Source: Pseudomonas sp. GM50 (GTDB lineage: Bacteria > Pseudomonadota > Gammaproteobacteria > Pseudomonadales > Pseudomonadaceae). Taken from it: DNA of 64,000 bases. The position numbers and the translations under genes were made by a program. This document shows, one piece after another, positions 16,510 to 23,877 of the stretch (position 1 is the first letter of the stretch; each line of letters opens with the position of its first letter). The stretch spans positions 1 to 64,000 of the forward strand of contig NZ_AKJK01000009.1 of NCBI RefSeq assembly GCF_000282375.1. Reading direction: 5' to 3'. The notes under the pieces are model-generated. The model searched no databases. It saw only the letters and a list, made by a program, of their open reading frames with translations, and was not told where the DNA came from.

Positions 16510-16692
16510 TTAAGCGTTCTTCTCGGCGGCTGCATTCGCCTTTTTGATCGCCTCAGCCTTTTCGATAACAGCCCGTTGAGAAGCAATGGCTTTGCTGATC
16601 ACAGAGTTATAAACATCCCGCTTCGTCTCAGCGGACGCCTTGGTGAAAAAGTCAGCCAAAGGGCTGGATACCCCACCTTTAGCTGCACTCAT
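16510..16692 (-). CDS. Small Ala/Lys-rich protein, unknown function
   Basis: 60 residues (MSAAKGGVSSPLADFFTKAS, then a long helical KRDVYNSVISKAIASQRAVI and KAEAIKKANAAAEKNA). CGGAG lies about 9 bases upstream of the ATG and a strong terminator follows, both supporting a real gene. Predicted mostly alpha-helical. Short proteins of this look are common in Pseudomonas prophage and accessory regions. No domain recognised. Confidence 0.6.
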   Translation of the reverse strand: MSAAKGGVSSPLADFFTKASAETKRDVYNSVISKAIASQRAVIEKAEAIKKANAAAEKNA

Positions 16693-16733
16693 GATTATCT
16701 ACTCCGGTTAATAGCTCTAAGAGCTCAAATTGA

Positions 16734-17015
16734 TCATCGGTCACGGGAATGAGCGTCTTCAAAAAACACAGCCGTCCCGTCCGTATGTTTGATGATCAGA
16801 TCCACAAAAAACTGCTCGTCGTAACATCCTCGCAACTCGATCACATTCCTTCTAGCAGCAAGGTACTGCGCAACAAAGGCTGCCACAGGAATGTTGCGCC
16901 CCTCTGTGATCGCGCGCGCCCTAATCGCCCGGGAGTCACCCATTCTCAGCACGTTTTTGTGTGTCACCAGCCCCCAAAAAAAATATTCAGGGCTGGTTTG
17001 AATGGGAGCCGCCAT
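16734..17015 (-). CDS. Hypothetical protein
   Basis: 93 residues from the ATG at 17015; a GTG at 17027 would add four. The sequence (PEYFFWGLVTHKNVLRMGDS, then AAFVAQYLAARRNVIELRGC, then HTDGTAVFFEDAH) has no domain I recognise. Ribosome-binding sites for both starts are weak. It lies between the small helical gene and the zinc-ribbon membrane protein, all on the minus strand. Confidence 0.4.
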   Translation of the reverse strand: MAAPIQTSPEYFFWGLVTHKNVLRMGDSRAIRARAITEGRNIPVAAFVAQYLAARRNVIELRGCYDEQFFVDLIIKHTDGTAVFFEDAHSRDR

Positions 17016-17079
17016 CAAGACGACCACTGCCGTAGCTGCTCATCACGTAGGAAATGTAAGTACCAATGTCGCTTGGGCC

Positions 17080-17859
17080 TTAGGAGGCAGGCTGGTTCGG
17101 TGGAAGGGTCAGGTAGACACCATTCTCACCCCACCCCTGCAAAGTCCCTTTAGCGTCGATGACATAGTATTCGCCGAAGGCGTTATCAGGGGTTTGCAAG
17201 CGCAACCCACCATCGGGAAGCTTTTGCCCGATGTAGCTCACGGTGTTTTTTCCTCCGGTAGGGAAGATCGAATCGATAAAGAATTTCCCATCACGCTGAT
17301 AAAGCACCATCACATGGCCAAGAGTACCGTCGCGTAACCAACTGCCGATCCTGTCCGGATAGTCCTTCAGATCCAACGCTTTCAGCTGCTGATACTCCTG
17401 GACGCTGAGACCGTAGAGCGTGCTTTCGTAATCAGGAGTGAATTTAACCTGCGCCCAGTACGCCTTATCGCTTTGCCCTTCAACACGAAATCCGATAAAG
17501 GTCATTTCCGCATTAGATTTGCTATTGGCCTGAATAATTTTAGAAACCTCGGCTAGTTCCTCTTCGGTGAACCGTTGGTTCAGAAGAACTTTTACTCTCC
17601 GCGGCTGACCTTCACTAAATTCGTCCTCGGTGATCTTATACATAAGCTTTGTGGCGCTCTGCGCGACCGTCTCCACGGGTTGGTCCTTGCTTCCACTTGA
17701 GAAAATCGAAACTGCCACACCGATAATGATCGCCAGAATTACGAACCCGCCAATCTGTTGCAACCCAGTTACGCCGGGATTCGCAACACCGCAACTGGGG
17801 CAGGTCTTAGCTGAAGTAGAAACGCTGTGTTTGCAAGATTTGCAGGGTTTTAATGCCAT
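17080..17859 (-). CDS. Zinc-ribbon single-span membrane protein, unknown function
   Basis: 259 residues from MALKPCKSCK. Four cysteines (C6, C9, C20, C23) form a zinc ribbon of the CxxC...CPSC type. One membrane span follows (about residues 35-55, GGFVILAIIIGVAVSIF), then a ~200-residue soluble domain with no recognised fold (EFSEGQPRRVKVLLNQRF; GSWLRDGTLGHVMVLYQRDG). The predicted layout has the ribbon in the cytosol and the large domain outside. Zinc-ribbon membrane proteins like this often occur in phage and accessory regions. Function unknown. Confidence 0.7.
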   Translation of the reverse strand: MALKPCKSCKHSVSTSAKTCPSCGVANPGVTGLQQIGGFVILAIIIGVAVSIFSSGSKDQPVETVAQSATKLMYKITEDEFSEGQPRRVKVLLNQRFTEEELAEVSKIIQANSKSNAEMTFIGFRVEGQSDKAYWAQVKFTPDYESTLYGLSVQEYQQLKALDLKDYPDRIGSWLRDGTLGHVMVLYQRDGKFFIDSIFPTGGKNTVSYIGQKLPDGGLRLQTPDNAFGEYYVIDAKGTLQGWGENGVYLTLPPNQPAS

Positions 17860-17946
17860 TCGAACCGCTCCGCTCCATATCCATGAAAAAGCCGGCCATC
17901 GTAGCCGGTGTACTGCATCCACTTACCTAGGCAGCTTTTGACCAGG

Positions 17947-18294
17947 TCAGTCGTTGTCTTTTTTTGCATCGATGCTTGCGGCCTTCGCAAAGGCAGCAGC
18001 CATACGGAACAACACATCTCGATCTGGCTCGCTGATGCTCTGAAAAAAAACCAGAAAACTTGCCGCATCAGTACTAATCCAGTCGGCGCTCACAGGCTTA
18101 TGTTCACCGGTCACCACGTACAAAATATCGACGCCGTTTTCAGCTATCGCTGCGAGACAGGTCGCATCTGGGCTTCGCTCGCCTTTTTCATAGTTGTACT
18201 GACTGTTCTTCGAGACACCGGCTTTCGCCGCAAACTCGGTCTGATTAAACCCTAAGCGCTCGCGTTCTTCTTTTAGGCGATCACCAATCCCCAC
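17947..18294 (-). CDS. XRE-family (phage CI-like) transcriptional repressor
   Basis: 115 residues from a GTG start (GIGDRLKEERERLG), chosen because GGAG lies 6 bases upstream; a TTG at 18327 would give 126. The helix-turn-helix covers about residues 3-58 (LGFNQTEFAAKAGVSKNSQY, then NYEKGERSPDATCLAAIAEN). The short C-terminal region lacks a LexA-type peptidase, so it is not self-cleaving. It is divergent from the Cro-like gene at 18330 with almost no gap, like a phage immunity switch. No integrase or structural phage gene remains nearby. Confidence 0.8.
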   Translation of the reverse strand: MGIGDRLKEERERLGFNQTEFAAKAGVSKNSQYNYEKGERSPDATCLAAIAENGVDILYVVTGEHKPVSADWISTDAASFLVFFQSISEPDRDVLFRMAAAFAKAASIDAKKDND

Positions 18295-18329
18295 AAACGT
18301 CTCCACGGTGAGTTGAAACACCCACAATC

Positions 18330-18590
18330 ATGGGAAAAACTCCACCTATCATCACACGAAATCATACGAAACGAGACTATGCCGAACGCATACCCCACCG
18401 AGCAAGCATGCGAGAGGCTCGAGAGCGCCTCGCACATCAAGATCTGTCAGCGAAAGACTGGGCCGATCAGTATCACCTCAATGCGTCGACGGTGTACGCA
18501 GTGTTGAACGGACAGAAGAAATATCTACGGGGCGAGGCCCATCGCGCTGCCGTATTGCTCGGCATTAAACACGGCGTCGTCACAAACTAG
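18330..18590 (+). CDS. Cro-like / BcepMu gp16-type phage DNA-binding protein
   Basis: 86 residues from the first ATG. A start at 18408 (MREARERLAHQD), giving 60 residues, fits family length better. The motif DLSAKDWADQYHLNASTVYA followed by VLNGQKKYLRGEAHRAAVLLGI is the helix-turn-helix of the phage-associated gp16-like family. With the divergent repressor it forms a bistable-switch layout. An inverted repeat (18592-18646) follows at once. It is probably a leftover of a prophage or a domesticated regulator. Confidence 0.68.
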   Translation: MGKTPPIITRNHTKRDYAERIPHRASMREARERLAHQDLSAKDWADQYHLNASTVYAVLNGQKKYLRGEAHRAAVLLGIKHGVVTN

Positions 18591-18591
18591 G

Positions 18592-18646
18592 CCTGTTGGC
18601 TCAGGGAGCAAACCAGAAGATGAAACGCCCAGTTCTAGCCAACAGG
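18592..18646. repeat. 10-bp inverted repeat after the Cro-like gene
   Basis: CCTGTTGGCT (18592-18601) and AGCCAACAGG (18637-18646) are exact complements 35 bp apart. No T run follows, so a terminator is doubtful; it may be a recombination or operator site. Confidence 0.45.
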
Positions 18647-18696
18647 AAATATAAGCGCCCCATAAACCCCACCTAGTGTATGGCCGTGGTATGAAG

Positions 18697-18957
18697 TCAG
18701 GTATCCGAGTCGGATACAGGCTCCACTTGAGTTCTTACCCCAAACAACCGGTCGGCTATCTGCCGACCTCGCTCCAGCCCTTCAGCCGTCAACCAAATCG
18801 ATTTGTTCTTGTTCACCGGATTGCTGATGAAACCATGTTCATGCAATCGGCTCATGGTCTCGAAGTCGAACCCTTTCCAAGCATTGCCGTTATCAAAACT
18901 GAAGGTTGCCAACAGGGCAAGCACGGCTTCTTCAATCAGTTTATCGTCGTATTCCAT
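18697..18957 (-). CDS. DUF6429 family protein, IS66-associated
   Basis: 86 residues from MEYDDKLIEEAVLALL, with GGAG 8 bases upstream; a start at 18975 is possible. The pattern AWKGFDFETMSRLHEHGFIS and NPVNKNKSIWLTAEGLERG is the DUF6429 signature: a small winged-helix-like protein. The family is often found beside IS66 transposases, and here the broken IS66 gene lies just upstream on the same strand. Role in transposition unproven. Confidence 0.75.
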   Translation of the reverse strand: MEYDDKLIEEAVLALLATFSFDNGNAWKGFDFETMSRLHEHGFISNPVNKNKSIWLTAEGLERGRQIADRLFGVRTQVEPVSDSDT

Positions 18958-19024
18958 GATCGTTGCTCCGCTCATTCTTTAAACTCACCGTAAACCCTAC
19001 CAGCCATCAAGATGGACAGCGCGT

Positions 19025-19588
19025 TTAACTATGCAATACCGGCGAGCAGTTCCAGGGCAGTAAAGCTTCGTAATCCTCAACCGAAGAAGCCGTCGGCAGG
19101 CGCTCAAGTGCGTGGCGCAGCCACGCATAGGGCTCTTGGCCGTTGGCTTTAGCCGTCTCGACCAGGCTGTAAAGTTGAGCGCTGGCCATCGCACCTTTGG
19201 GCGTGTCGCTGAACAGCCAATTCTTGCGCTCGATCACGAAGGGCCTGATCGCGCGCTCGGCGGCGTTGTTGTCGATCGGCAAGTAACCGGCTTCAGTGTA
19301 GCGCACCAACTTGATCCAGTTGCTGGCCAGGTAGCTGATGGTTTTGCCCAGTGCATTTTGGGCAGTTACTTGTGGCTGGGTTTTCTCCAGCCATGTGTGC
19401 AATTGGGCCAACACCGGCAGGCTGTCTTGTTGTCGGCTTTCATGGCGATGTTCATCGCCGACTTCTTTTAAATCTCGCTCGATACCGTACAGCTAGTTGA
19501 TCAGATTCAGGACGATATCCGCACGCCCGGTTTTGCCTTTGGGCTGCACCTTTTGCGCCTCGACAAACTTGCGTCTTGCATGTGTCCA
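19025..19588 (-). pseudogene. IS66-family transposase, C-terminal fragment with a premature stop
   Basis: The minus strand from about 19588 reads WTHARRKFVEAQKVQPKGKT, GRADIVLNLIN, then an in-frame TAG (19493-19495) where IS66 proteins have glutamine. It then continues [16 protein letters not shown] to the stop at 19025. The catalytic C-terminal block with the last acidic residue is intact ([40 protein letters not shown]). Everything before the Trp is lost; upstream sequence is unrelated and runs into the tRNA. It is a dead remnant and no terminal repeats are seen. Confidence 0.85.
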
Positions 19589-19705
19589 ACAGCGTCGCTA
19601 CACCTCTCGGCTTATCCAATTGTGCCCGAAGCTTTTGCCACTGGTTGAAGCGATTCAAAAATACGTTCGTATTCCCATATCGCCATTTTCCAGACGCCAA
19701 AAACC

Positions 19706-19746
19706 ACAAACCCCCGACTTTCTCTAGAAAAATCAGGGGTTTGTGT
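19706..19746 (-). terminator. Terminator after tRNA-Ser
   Basis: ACAAACCCC (minus strand, from 19746) pairs with GGGGGTTTGT ending near 19706, with a central A/T-rich loop and a following T-rich run. Confidence 0.7.
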
Positions 19747-19756
19747 TTTCAAAATG

Positions 19757-19846
19757 TGGCGGTGAAGGAGAGATTCGAACTCTCGATACAATTTCTTGTA
19801 TACACACTTTCCAGGCGTGCTCCTTAAGCCACTCGGACACTTCACC
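19757..19846 (-). tRNA. tRNA-Ser (anticodon GGA)
   Basis: 90 nt including an encoded CCA. The acceptor stem GGTGAAG pairs with CTTCACC. The anticodon arm reads CGCCTGGAAAGTGTG with GGA in the loop. A long variable arm typical of Ser tRNA follows, and the T loop is GTTCGAATC. tRNA-Ser genes are common integration sites, and the IS66 remnant and phage-like genes lie on its 3' side. No duplicated tRNA end was found. Confidence 0.95.
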
Positions 19847-20154
19847 GTATCTCGTCAAACATGTTCTGTCTGTCGAGGCGCGCTAATGTAGTCGAAAGCT
19901 TTTCTGATGGCAAACTTTTTTTGCAGAATTTTCATGCGGTTAGCGATTTAGTCGTTCCGGCGAGTGCCGTGCCATGGCAAACCCGCCAATCTCCGGCTTC
20001 GCGCCCTCTTCTATATAGAGGGGAATGCGCGGCTGGCGTGGCCGGCAACGCTTGCCGGGCGAGGAAAAGGGTGACCGGGTGGTCAGTCACGGCGCTTTAC
20101 CTGGCCTACGGCGGTGGGTAACGTCTGCCCTACTTTATTAGAAGGATTGGCGTC
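19847..20154. other. Intergenic region between tRNA-Ser and the crotonase gene
   Basis: About 300 bp without a supported gene. It should contain the tRNA promoter (minus strand) and the crotonase promoter; I could not pick either with confidence. AGAAGGATT before 20155 is the ribosome-binding site of the next gene. Confidence 0.5.
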
Positions 20155-20844
20155 ATGAGTGAGTTGATTTCTTACCATCTCGAAGACGGTATCGCGACCC
20201 TGACCTTGAGCAATGGCAAGGTCAATGCCATCTCGCCGGACGTGATTGTTGCGTTTAACGCTGCGCTGGATCGGGCGGTGGAAGATCGGGCGGTAGTGAT
20301 CATTACCAGTCAGCCGGGGATTTTTTCGGGCGGTTACGACTTGAAGGTGATGACGGCCGGCCCTAACGAAGCCAGAGCGCTGGTGGCAGCCGGTTCGACA
20401 TTGGCTCGTCGCCTGCTGTCGCACCCGTTCCCGGTGGTCGTGGCGTGCCCCGGGCATGCGGTGGCCAAGGGTGCGTTTATTCTGTTGTCGGCTGACTACC
20501 GCATTGGTGTCGATGGCCCGTTCAGCATTGGCCTGAACGAAGTGCAGATCGGTATGACCATGCACCACGCCGGTATCGAGCTGGCGCGTGATCGTCTGCG
20601 CAAGTCGGCGTTTCATCGTGCGGTGATCAATGCCGAGATGTTCAATCCGCAGAGTGCTGTGGATGCCGGCTTCCTTGATGTGGTGGTGTCGGCCGAAGAG
20701 CTGCAAGGCGCGGCACTGGCAGCGGCTCGTCAGTTGAAGAAGCTCAACATGATCGCCCACAAGAACACCAAGCTGAAAGTGCGCAAGGCGCTGCTGGAGA
20801 CGCTGGACAACGCGATCATCCTGGATCAGGAGCATATGGGTTAA
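20155..20844 (+). CDS. Crotonase / enoyl-CoA hydratase family protein
   Basis: 229 residues, slightly shorter than typical hydratases. The oxyanion-hole loop is in VIITSQPGIFSGGYDLKVM and the second conserved block is AKGAFILLSADYRIGVDGPF followed by GLNEVQIGMTM. Only one acidic residue is plain at the usual catalytic positions (E in NEVQIG), so isomerase or other crotonase chemistry is possible. Monocistronic: an AGAAGGATT ribosome-binding site before the ATG and a strong terminator after the stop. Confidence 0.82.
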   Translation: MSELISYHLEDGIATLTLSNGKVNAISPDVIVAFNAALDRAVEDRAVVIITSQPGIFSGGYDLKVMTAGPNEARALVAAGSTLARRLLSHPFPVVVACPGHAVAKGAFILLSADYRIGVDGPFSIGLNEVQIGMTMHHAGIELARDRLRKSAFHRAVINAEMFNPQSAVDAGFLDVVVSAEELQGAALAAARQLKKLNMIAHKNTKLKVRKALLETLDNAIILDQEHMG

Positions 20845-20863
20845 GCCCGAACGCGTTGCACCG

Positions 20864-20895
20864 AAAAGCCCGACCGTCGTGTCGGGCTTTTTCTT
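20864..20895 (+). terminator. Rho-independent terminator of the crotonase gene
   Basis: AAAAGCCCGAC-CGTCGT-GTCGGGCTTTTTC stem-loop with a T run, 20 bp after the stop. Confidence 0.9.
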
Positions 20896-21058
20896 GCGTG
20901 TCTGGTTTAAAACCTTACAACCGCTCTAAACCGCCTCTGACCCATAAGTCGGAAACATGCGCTCAAACATCGGCTATCTCCCACTTCTATAGCGGCAATT
21001 GCCGAAAACAGTGCACATCCGTACACTGCGCCACCTTTTGTCCCGGTGGGCCCTTTAA

Positions 21059-21781
21059 ATGCTGTTTGTGTTTCGTATGTTATTGATGGGCTTGCACTTT
21101 ATTCTGGCCGGTATGCTTGGAGTGATCCTCGGTCTGTGCCGCCCGTTTAATCCGGACAACAGCCGTTTATGCGCGCGTCTGTATGCGTGGCCGGCGATGT
21201 GCATTTTGCGTTTGCGGGTGAAAGCGGACGTCGGGCCGTTGATGGATAAGCCTGACAGCTGCGTGATCATTGCTAACCACCAGTCCAACTACGACCTGTT
21301 TGTGTTCGGCAACGTGGTGCCCCGCCGCACCGTATGCATTGGCAAGAAGAGCCTGAAGTGGGTGCCGCTGTTCGGGCAGTTGTTCTGGCTGGCCGGTAAT
21401 GTGTTGATTGACCGCGGCAACGCGCACAAGGCACGCCAGTCGATGCTGACCACTACGCGCACCTTGCAGCATGAAGACACCTCGATCTGGGTCTTCCCGG
21501 AAGGCACCCGTAACCTCGGTGAAGAGCTGCTGCCGTTCAAGAAAGGCGCGTTCCAGATGGCGATTGCCGCGGGCGTGCCGATCGTGCCGGTGTGTGTCAG
21601 CAGTTACGTCAAACACATGCGTTTGAACCGCTGGCGCAGTGGGAAGATTCTGATCCGTTCGCTGCCGGCGATTCCGACGGTTGGATTGAGCCTGGATGAC
21701 ATGCCGATGCTGATTGCCCAGTGCCGCGAACAGATGCGCGAGTGCATCGACTCAATGGATCGGCAACTGCAAGTTGCCTGA
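21059..21781 (+). CDS. plsC: 1-acyl-sn-glycerol-3-phosphate acyltransferase
   Basis: 240 residues. The acyltransferase motif I, NHQSNYD (H74, D79), and motif III, FPEGTRN (E148), are intact. An N-terminal hydrophobic segment (LLMGLHFILAGMLGVILGL) anchors it in the inner membrane. It makes phosphatidic acid from lysophosphatidic acid and acyl-ACP or acyl-CoA. Pseudomonads carry several PlsC paralogues, so this may not be the essential copy. Monocistronic with its own terminator. Confidence 0.88.
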   Translation: MLFVFRMLLMGLHFILAGMLGVILGLCRPFNPDNSRLCARLYAWPAMCILRLRVKADVGPLMDKPDSCVIIANHQSNYDLFVFGNVVPRRTVCIGKKSLKWVPLFGQLFWLAGNVLIDRGNAHKARQSMLTTTRTLQHEDTSIWVFPEGTRNLGEELLPFKKGAFQMAIAAGVPIVPVCVSSYVKHMRLNRWRSGKILIRSLPAIPTVGLSLDDMPMLIAQCREQMRECIDSMDRQLQVA

Positions 21782-21783
21782 AT

Positions 21784-21811
21784 GAAACCCGCCCTGTGCG
21801 GGTTTTCTTTT
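21784..21811 (+). terminator. Rho-independent terminator of plsC
   Basis: AAACCCGCCCTGTGCGGGTTTTCTTTT, immediately after the stop. Confidence 0.88.
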
Positions 21812-21930
21812 GCCTGCGAACTCTACAGATTTTGCTGACTCTCAAGCAGCAGACAAGGTTAAGCTGAATCCTGACTGGCACCGCCAGTCTTTACCAATAG
21901 AAAGCGGCTAACAAGAAGTGAATCACCATC

Positions 21931-22902
21931 ATGGGTAGAGTCGTTGCTGCTGCGGTTTACAGCGCCGGTAAGAAGGTCACCAATATCACCCTCGACGAAG
22001 GCGCTGCCTGGGCTGCCAAGCCTGGCCACTTTGTGTGGATTGGCCTCGAAGAACCGAACGCCCAGGAGCTGTTCAACCTGCAACGCCAGTTCAATCTGCA
22101 CGAACTGGCCATCGAAGATGCCCTGGAAAAACACAGCCGACCGAAGCTGGAGACGTTCGGCGACGCACTGTTCATCGTCACGTATTCGCCTATCCGCAAT
22201 GAAGGCAAACTGCAGTTCATCGAGACTCATATCTTCGCCGGCAAGGGTTACATCATTACCGCACGCAATGGTCATTCGGCGTCCTACGCGTACGTCCGAC
22301 AGCGCTGTGAGGCGCGGCCGCTGTTGTTGGAGCATGGGGAAGATTTCGTACTCTATGCCATCCTCGACTTCGTGATTGAAAACTACCAGCCGATGGGCGA
22401 AGCGATCCATGCCGAGATCGATGAGCTGGAACAAAACGTTATGTGCGGTTCCCTGAACGAGCGCGATATCCAGAAACTCCACAGCCTGCGTCGCGATGTA
22501 TTGCGCTTGCGCCGGTATGCGGCACCGATGGTGGAGATTGGTGAGGAACTGCAAAAGCTGAGCTTTCCGTTCATCGACAAGAACATGCGCCCGTATTTCC
22601 GCGATGTGCAGATTCATGTCACGCGGCAGATGGAAGACCTGACGACCCTGGCGGACATTGCCAGCCAGACCATCGAGGTCGGGGTGTTGCTGGAGGCGTC
22701 ACGGCAAAGCGTGGTGCAGCGCAAGTTTGCGGCATGGGCGGCGATTCTGGCGTTCCCGACGGCGGTCGCCGGGATCTACGGGATGAACTTCCAGAACATG
22801 CCGGAGTTGAGTTGGCATTACGGGTATTTCGGGGTATTGGGGTTTATTGCGGTGGGGTGTATCAGTTTGTGGGCGAGTTTCAAAAAATCTGGGTGGTTGT
22901 AG
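21931..22902 (+). CDS. CorA-family magnesium/divalent cation transporter
   Basis: 323 residues. The large cytosolic N-terminal domain is followed by two membrane spans near the C-terminus. The selectivity signature YGMNF is intact (G284-M285-N286), with the periplasmic loop QNMPELSWHYGY after it. The first span is AILAFPTAVAGI and the second GYFGVLGFIAVGCISLWASF. It imports Mg2+ (some members move Co2+, Ni2+ or export Zn2+). It stands alone; no riboswitch-like leader was noticed in the short gap before it. Confidence 0.9.
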   Translation: MGRVVAAAVYSAGKKVTNITLDEGAAWAAKPGHFVWIGLEEPNAQELFNLQRQFNLHELAIEDALEKHSRPKLETFGDALFIVTYSPIRNEGKLQFIETHIFAGKGYIITARNGHSASYAYVRQRCEARPLLLEHGEDFVLYAILDFVIENYQPMGEAIHAEIDELEQNVMCGSLNERDIQKLHSLRRDVLRLRRYAAPMVEIGEELQKLSFPFIDKNMRPYFRDVQIHVTRQMEDLTTLADIASQTIEVGVLLEASRQSVVQRKFAAWAAILAFPTAVAGIYGMNFQNMPELSWHYGYFGVLGFIAVGCISLWASFKKSGWL

Positions 22903-22925
22903 TCGGGACCGAGGCGTCTGCGAAA

Positions 22926-23032
22926 TTCGCGGGCAAGCCTCGCTCCTACAGGTTTTGTTTCGTGCCCAAATCACGCGGCAATCGCTGTACCTGTAGGAGC
23001 GAGCGGTGCAGCGATCCGACTTGCCCGCGAAG
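22926..23032. repeat. REP pair, class A, right arm altered
   Basis: Left arm is the normal class A motif. The right arm carries an extra GGTGCAGCGATCCGA inside the core, so its hairpin is interrupted. Confidence 0.85.
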
Positions 23033-23035
23033 CTT

Positions 23036-23770
23036 TTAAGGCTTAACCGACTCACCCTCAGGCTTGTGCGCCACAAACCGCATCATCCACTCTGCGACGG
23101 TAGTACCGTGATGCTCGTGTTCAAGACTCGCCATACCTTTCGAATAAATCTGCTCGCCCAGCGCTTCCTGACGAATATCCAGCAACGCCCGTGAGTAATC
23201 GTGAATGAACTCCGGATGCCCCTGGAAGCACAGCACTTGATCGTTAATGTGGTACGCGGCGAACGGGCAGAAATCGCTCGAAGCGATGACCGTAGCGTTT
23301 TCCGGCAACGCGGTGACCTGGTCCTGATGGCTGATCAACAAGGTCAGTTCTTCCCTCACCGGGCTCATCCACGGCGCCTTGGCGGCGAGTTTGTACTTGT
23401 GGGTGCCGACGCCCCAGCCTTGGGTCGCACGCTCGCTCTTGCCACCCAACAGCAGCGCCAGCAGTTGATGGCCGAAGCACACGCCCAGCAGTTTGTCGCC
23501 GCGCTCATAACGTTTCAGCAGATACGTCTTGAGGGTTTGAATCCACGGGTCGGTGCCGAAGGAATCGGCCTTGCTGCCGGTGACCAGATACGCATCGAAG
23601 GTCAGGTCATCGCTGGGATAATCGCCCTGCATCACGTTGTACACGGTGAACTCGGCAGCGATGGGTTGCTGCGAAAACAGACGCTGGAACATCTGCCCAT
23701 AACCCTGATATTGATCGACCAGTTCCGGACGCAGGATGTCGGTTTCCAGAATGCAGATGCGTAACGACAT
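23036..23770 (-). CDS. Class I glutamine amidotransferase family protein
   Basis: 244 residues from MSLRICILETD. Catalytic cysteine C98 sits in GVCFGHQLLA, and the His/Glu pair H185 and E187 in CFQGHPEF, so the triad is complete. The family ranges from GMP-synthase-like amidotransferases to gamma-glutamyl hydrolases of polyamine breakdown; the fused synthetase domain is absent. It is downstream of the fadB-like gene on the same strand, about 107 bp away, so cotranscription is possible. Substrate unknown. Confidence 0.82.
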   Translation of the reverse strand: MSLRICILETDILRPELVDQYQGYGQMFQRLFSQQPIAAEFTVYNVMQGDYPSDDLTFDAYLVTGSKADSFGTDPWIQTLKTYLLKRYERGDKLLGVCFGHQLLALLLGGKSERATQGWGVGTHKYKLAAKAPWMSPVREELTLLISHQDQVTALPENATVIASSDFCPFAAYHINDQVLCFQGHPEFIHDYSRALLDIRQEALGEQIYSKGMASLEHEHHGTTVAEWMMRFVAHKPEGESVKP

Positions 23771-23877
23771 AAAAAATACCTGACACGTGATGGGAATAAT
23801 GCACACCCCAGAGCCTGCCTTGAAACACGGTGGCAAGGCAAGCCCCGGAACGCGTCATCGGTCCCTTGGAACGTCCC

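Noticed and set aside
19790..19805. TTGTATAC-like string as a further purine operator
   Set aside because: It lies in the variable arm of tRNA-Ser and is not a full palindrome, so it is structural RNA sequence.
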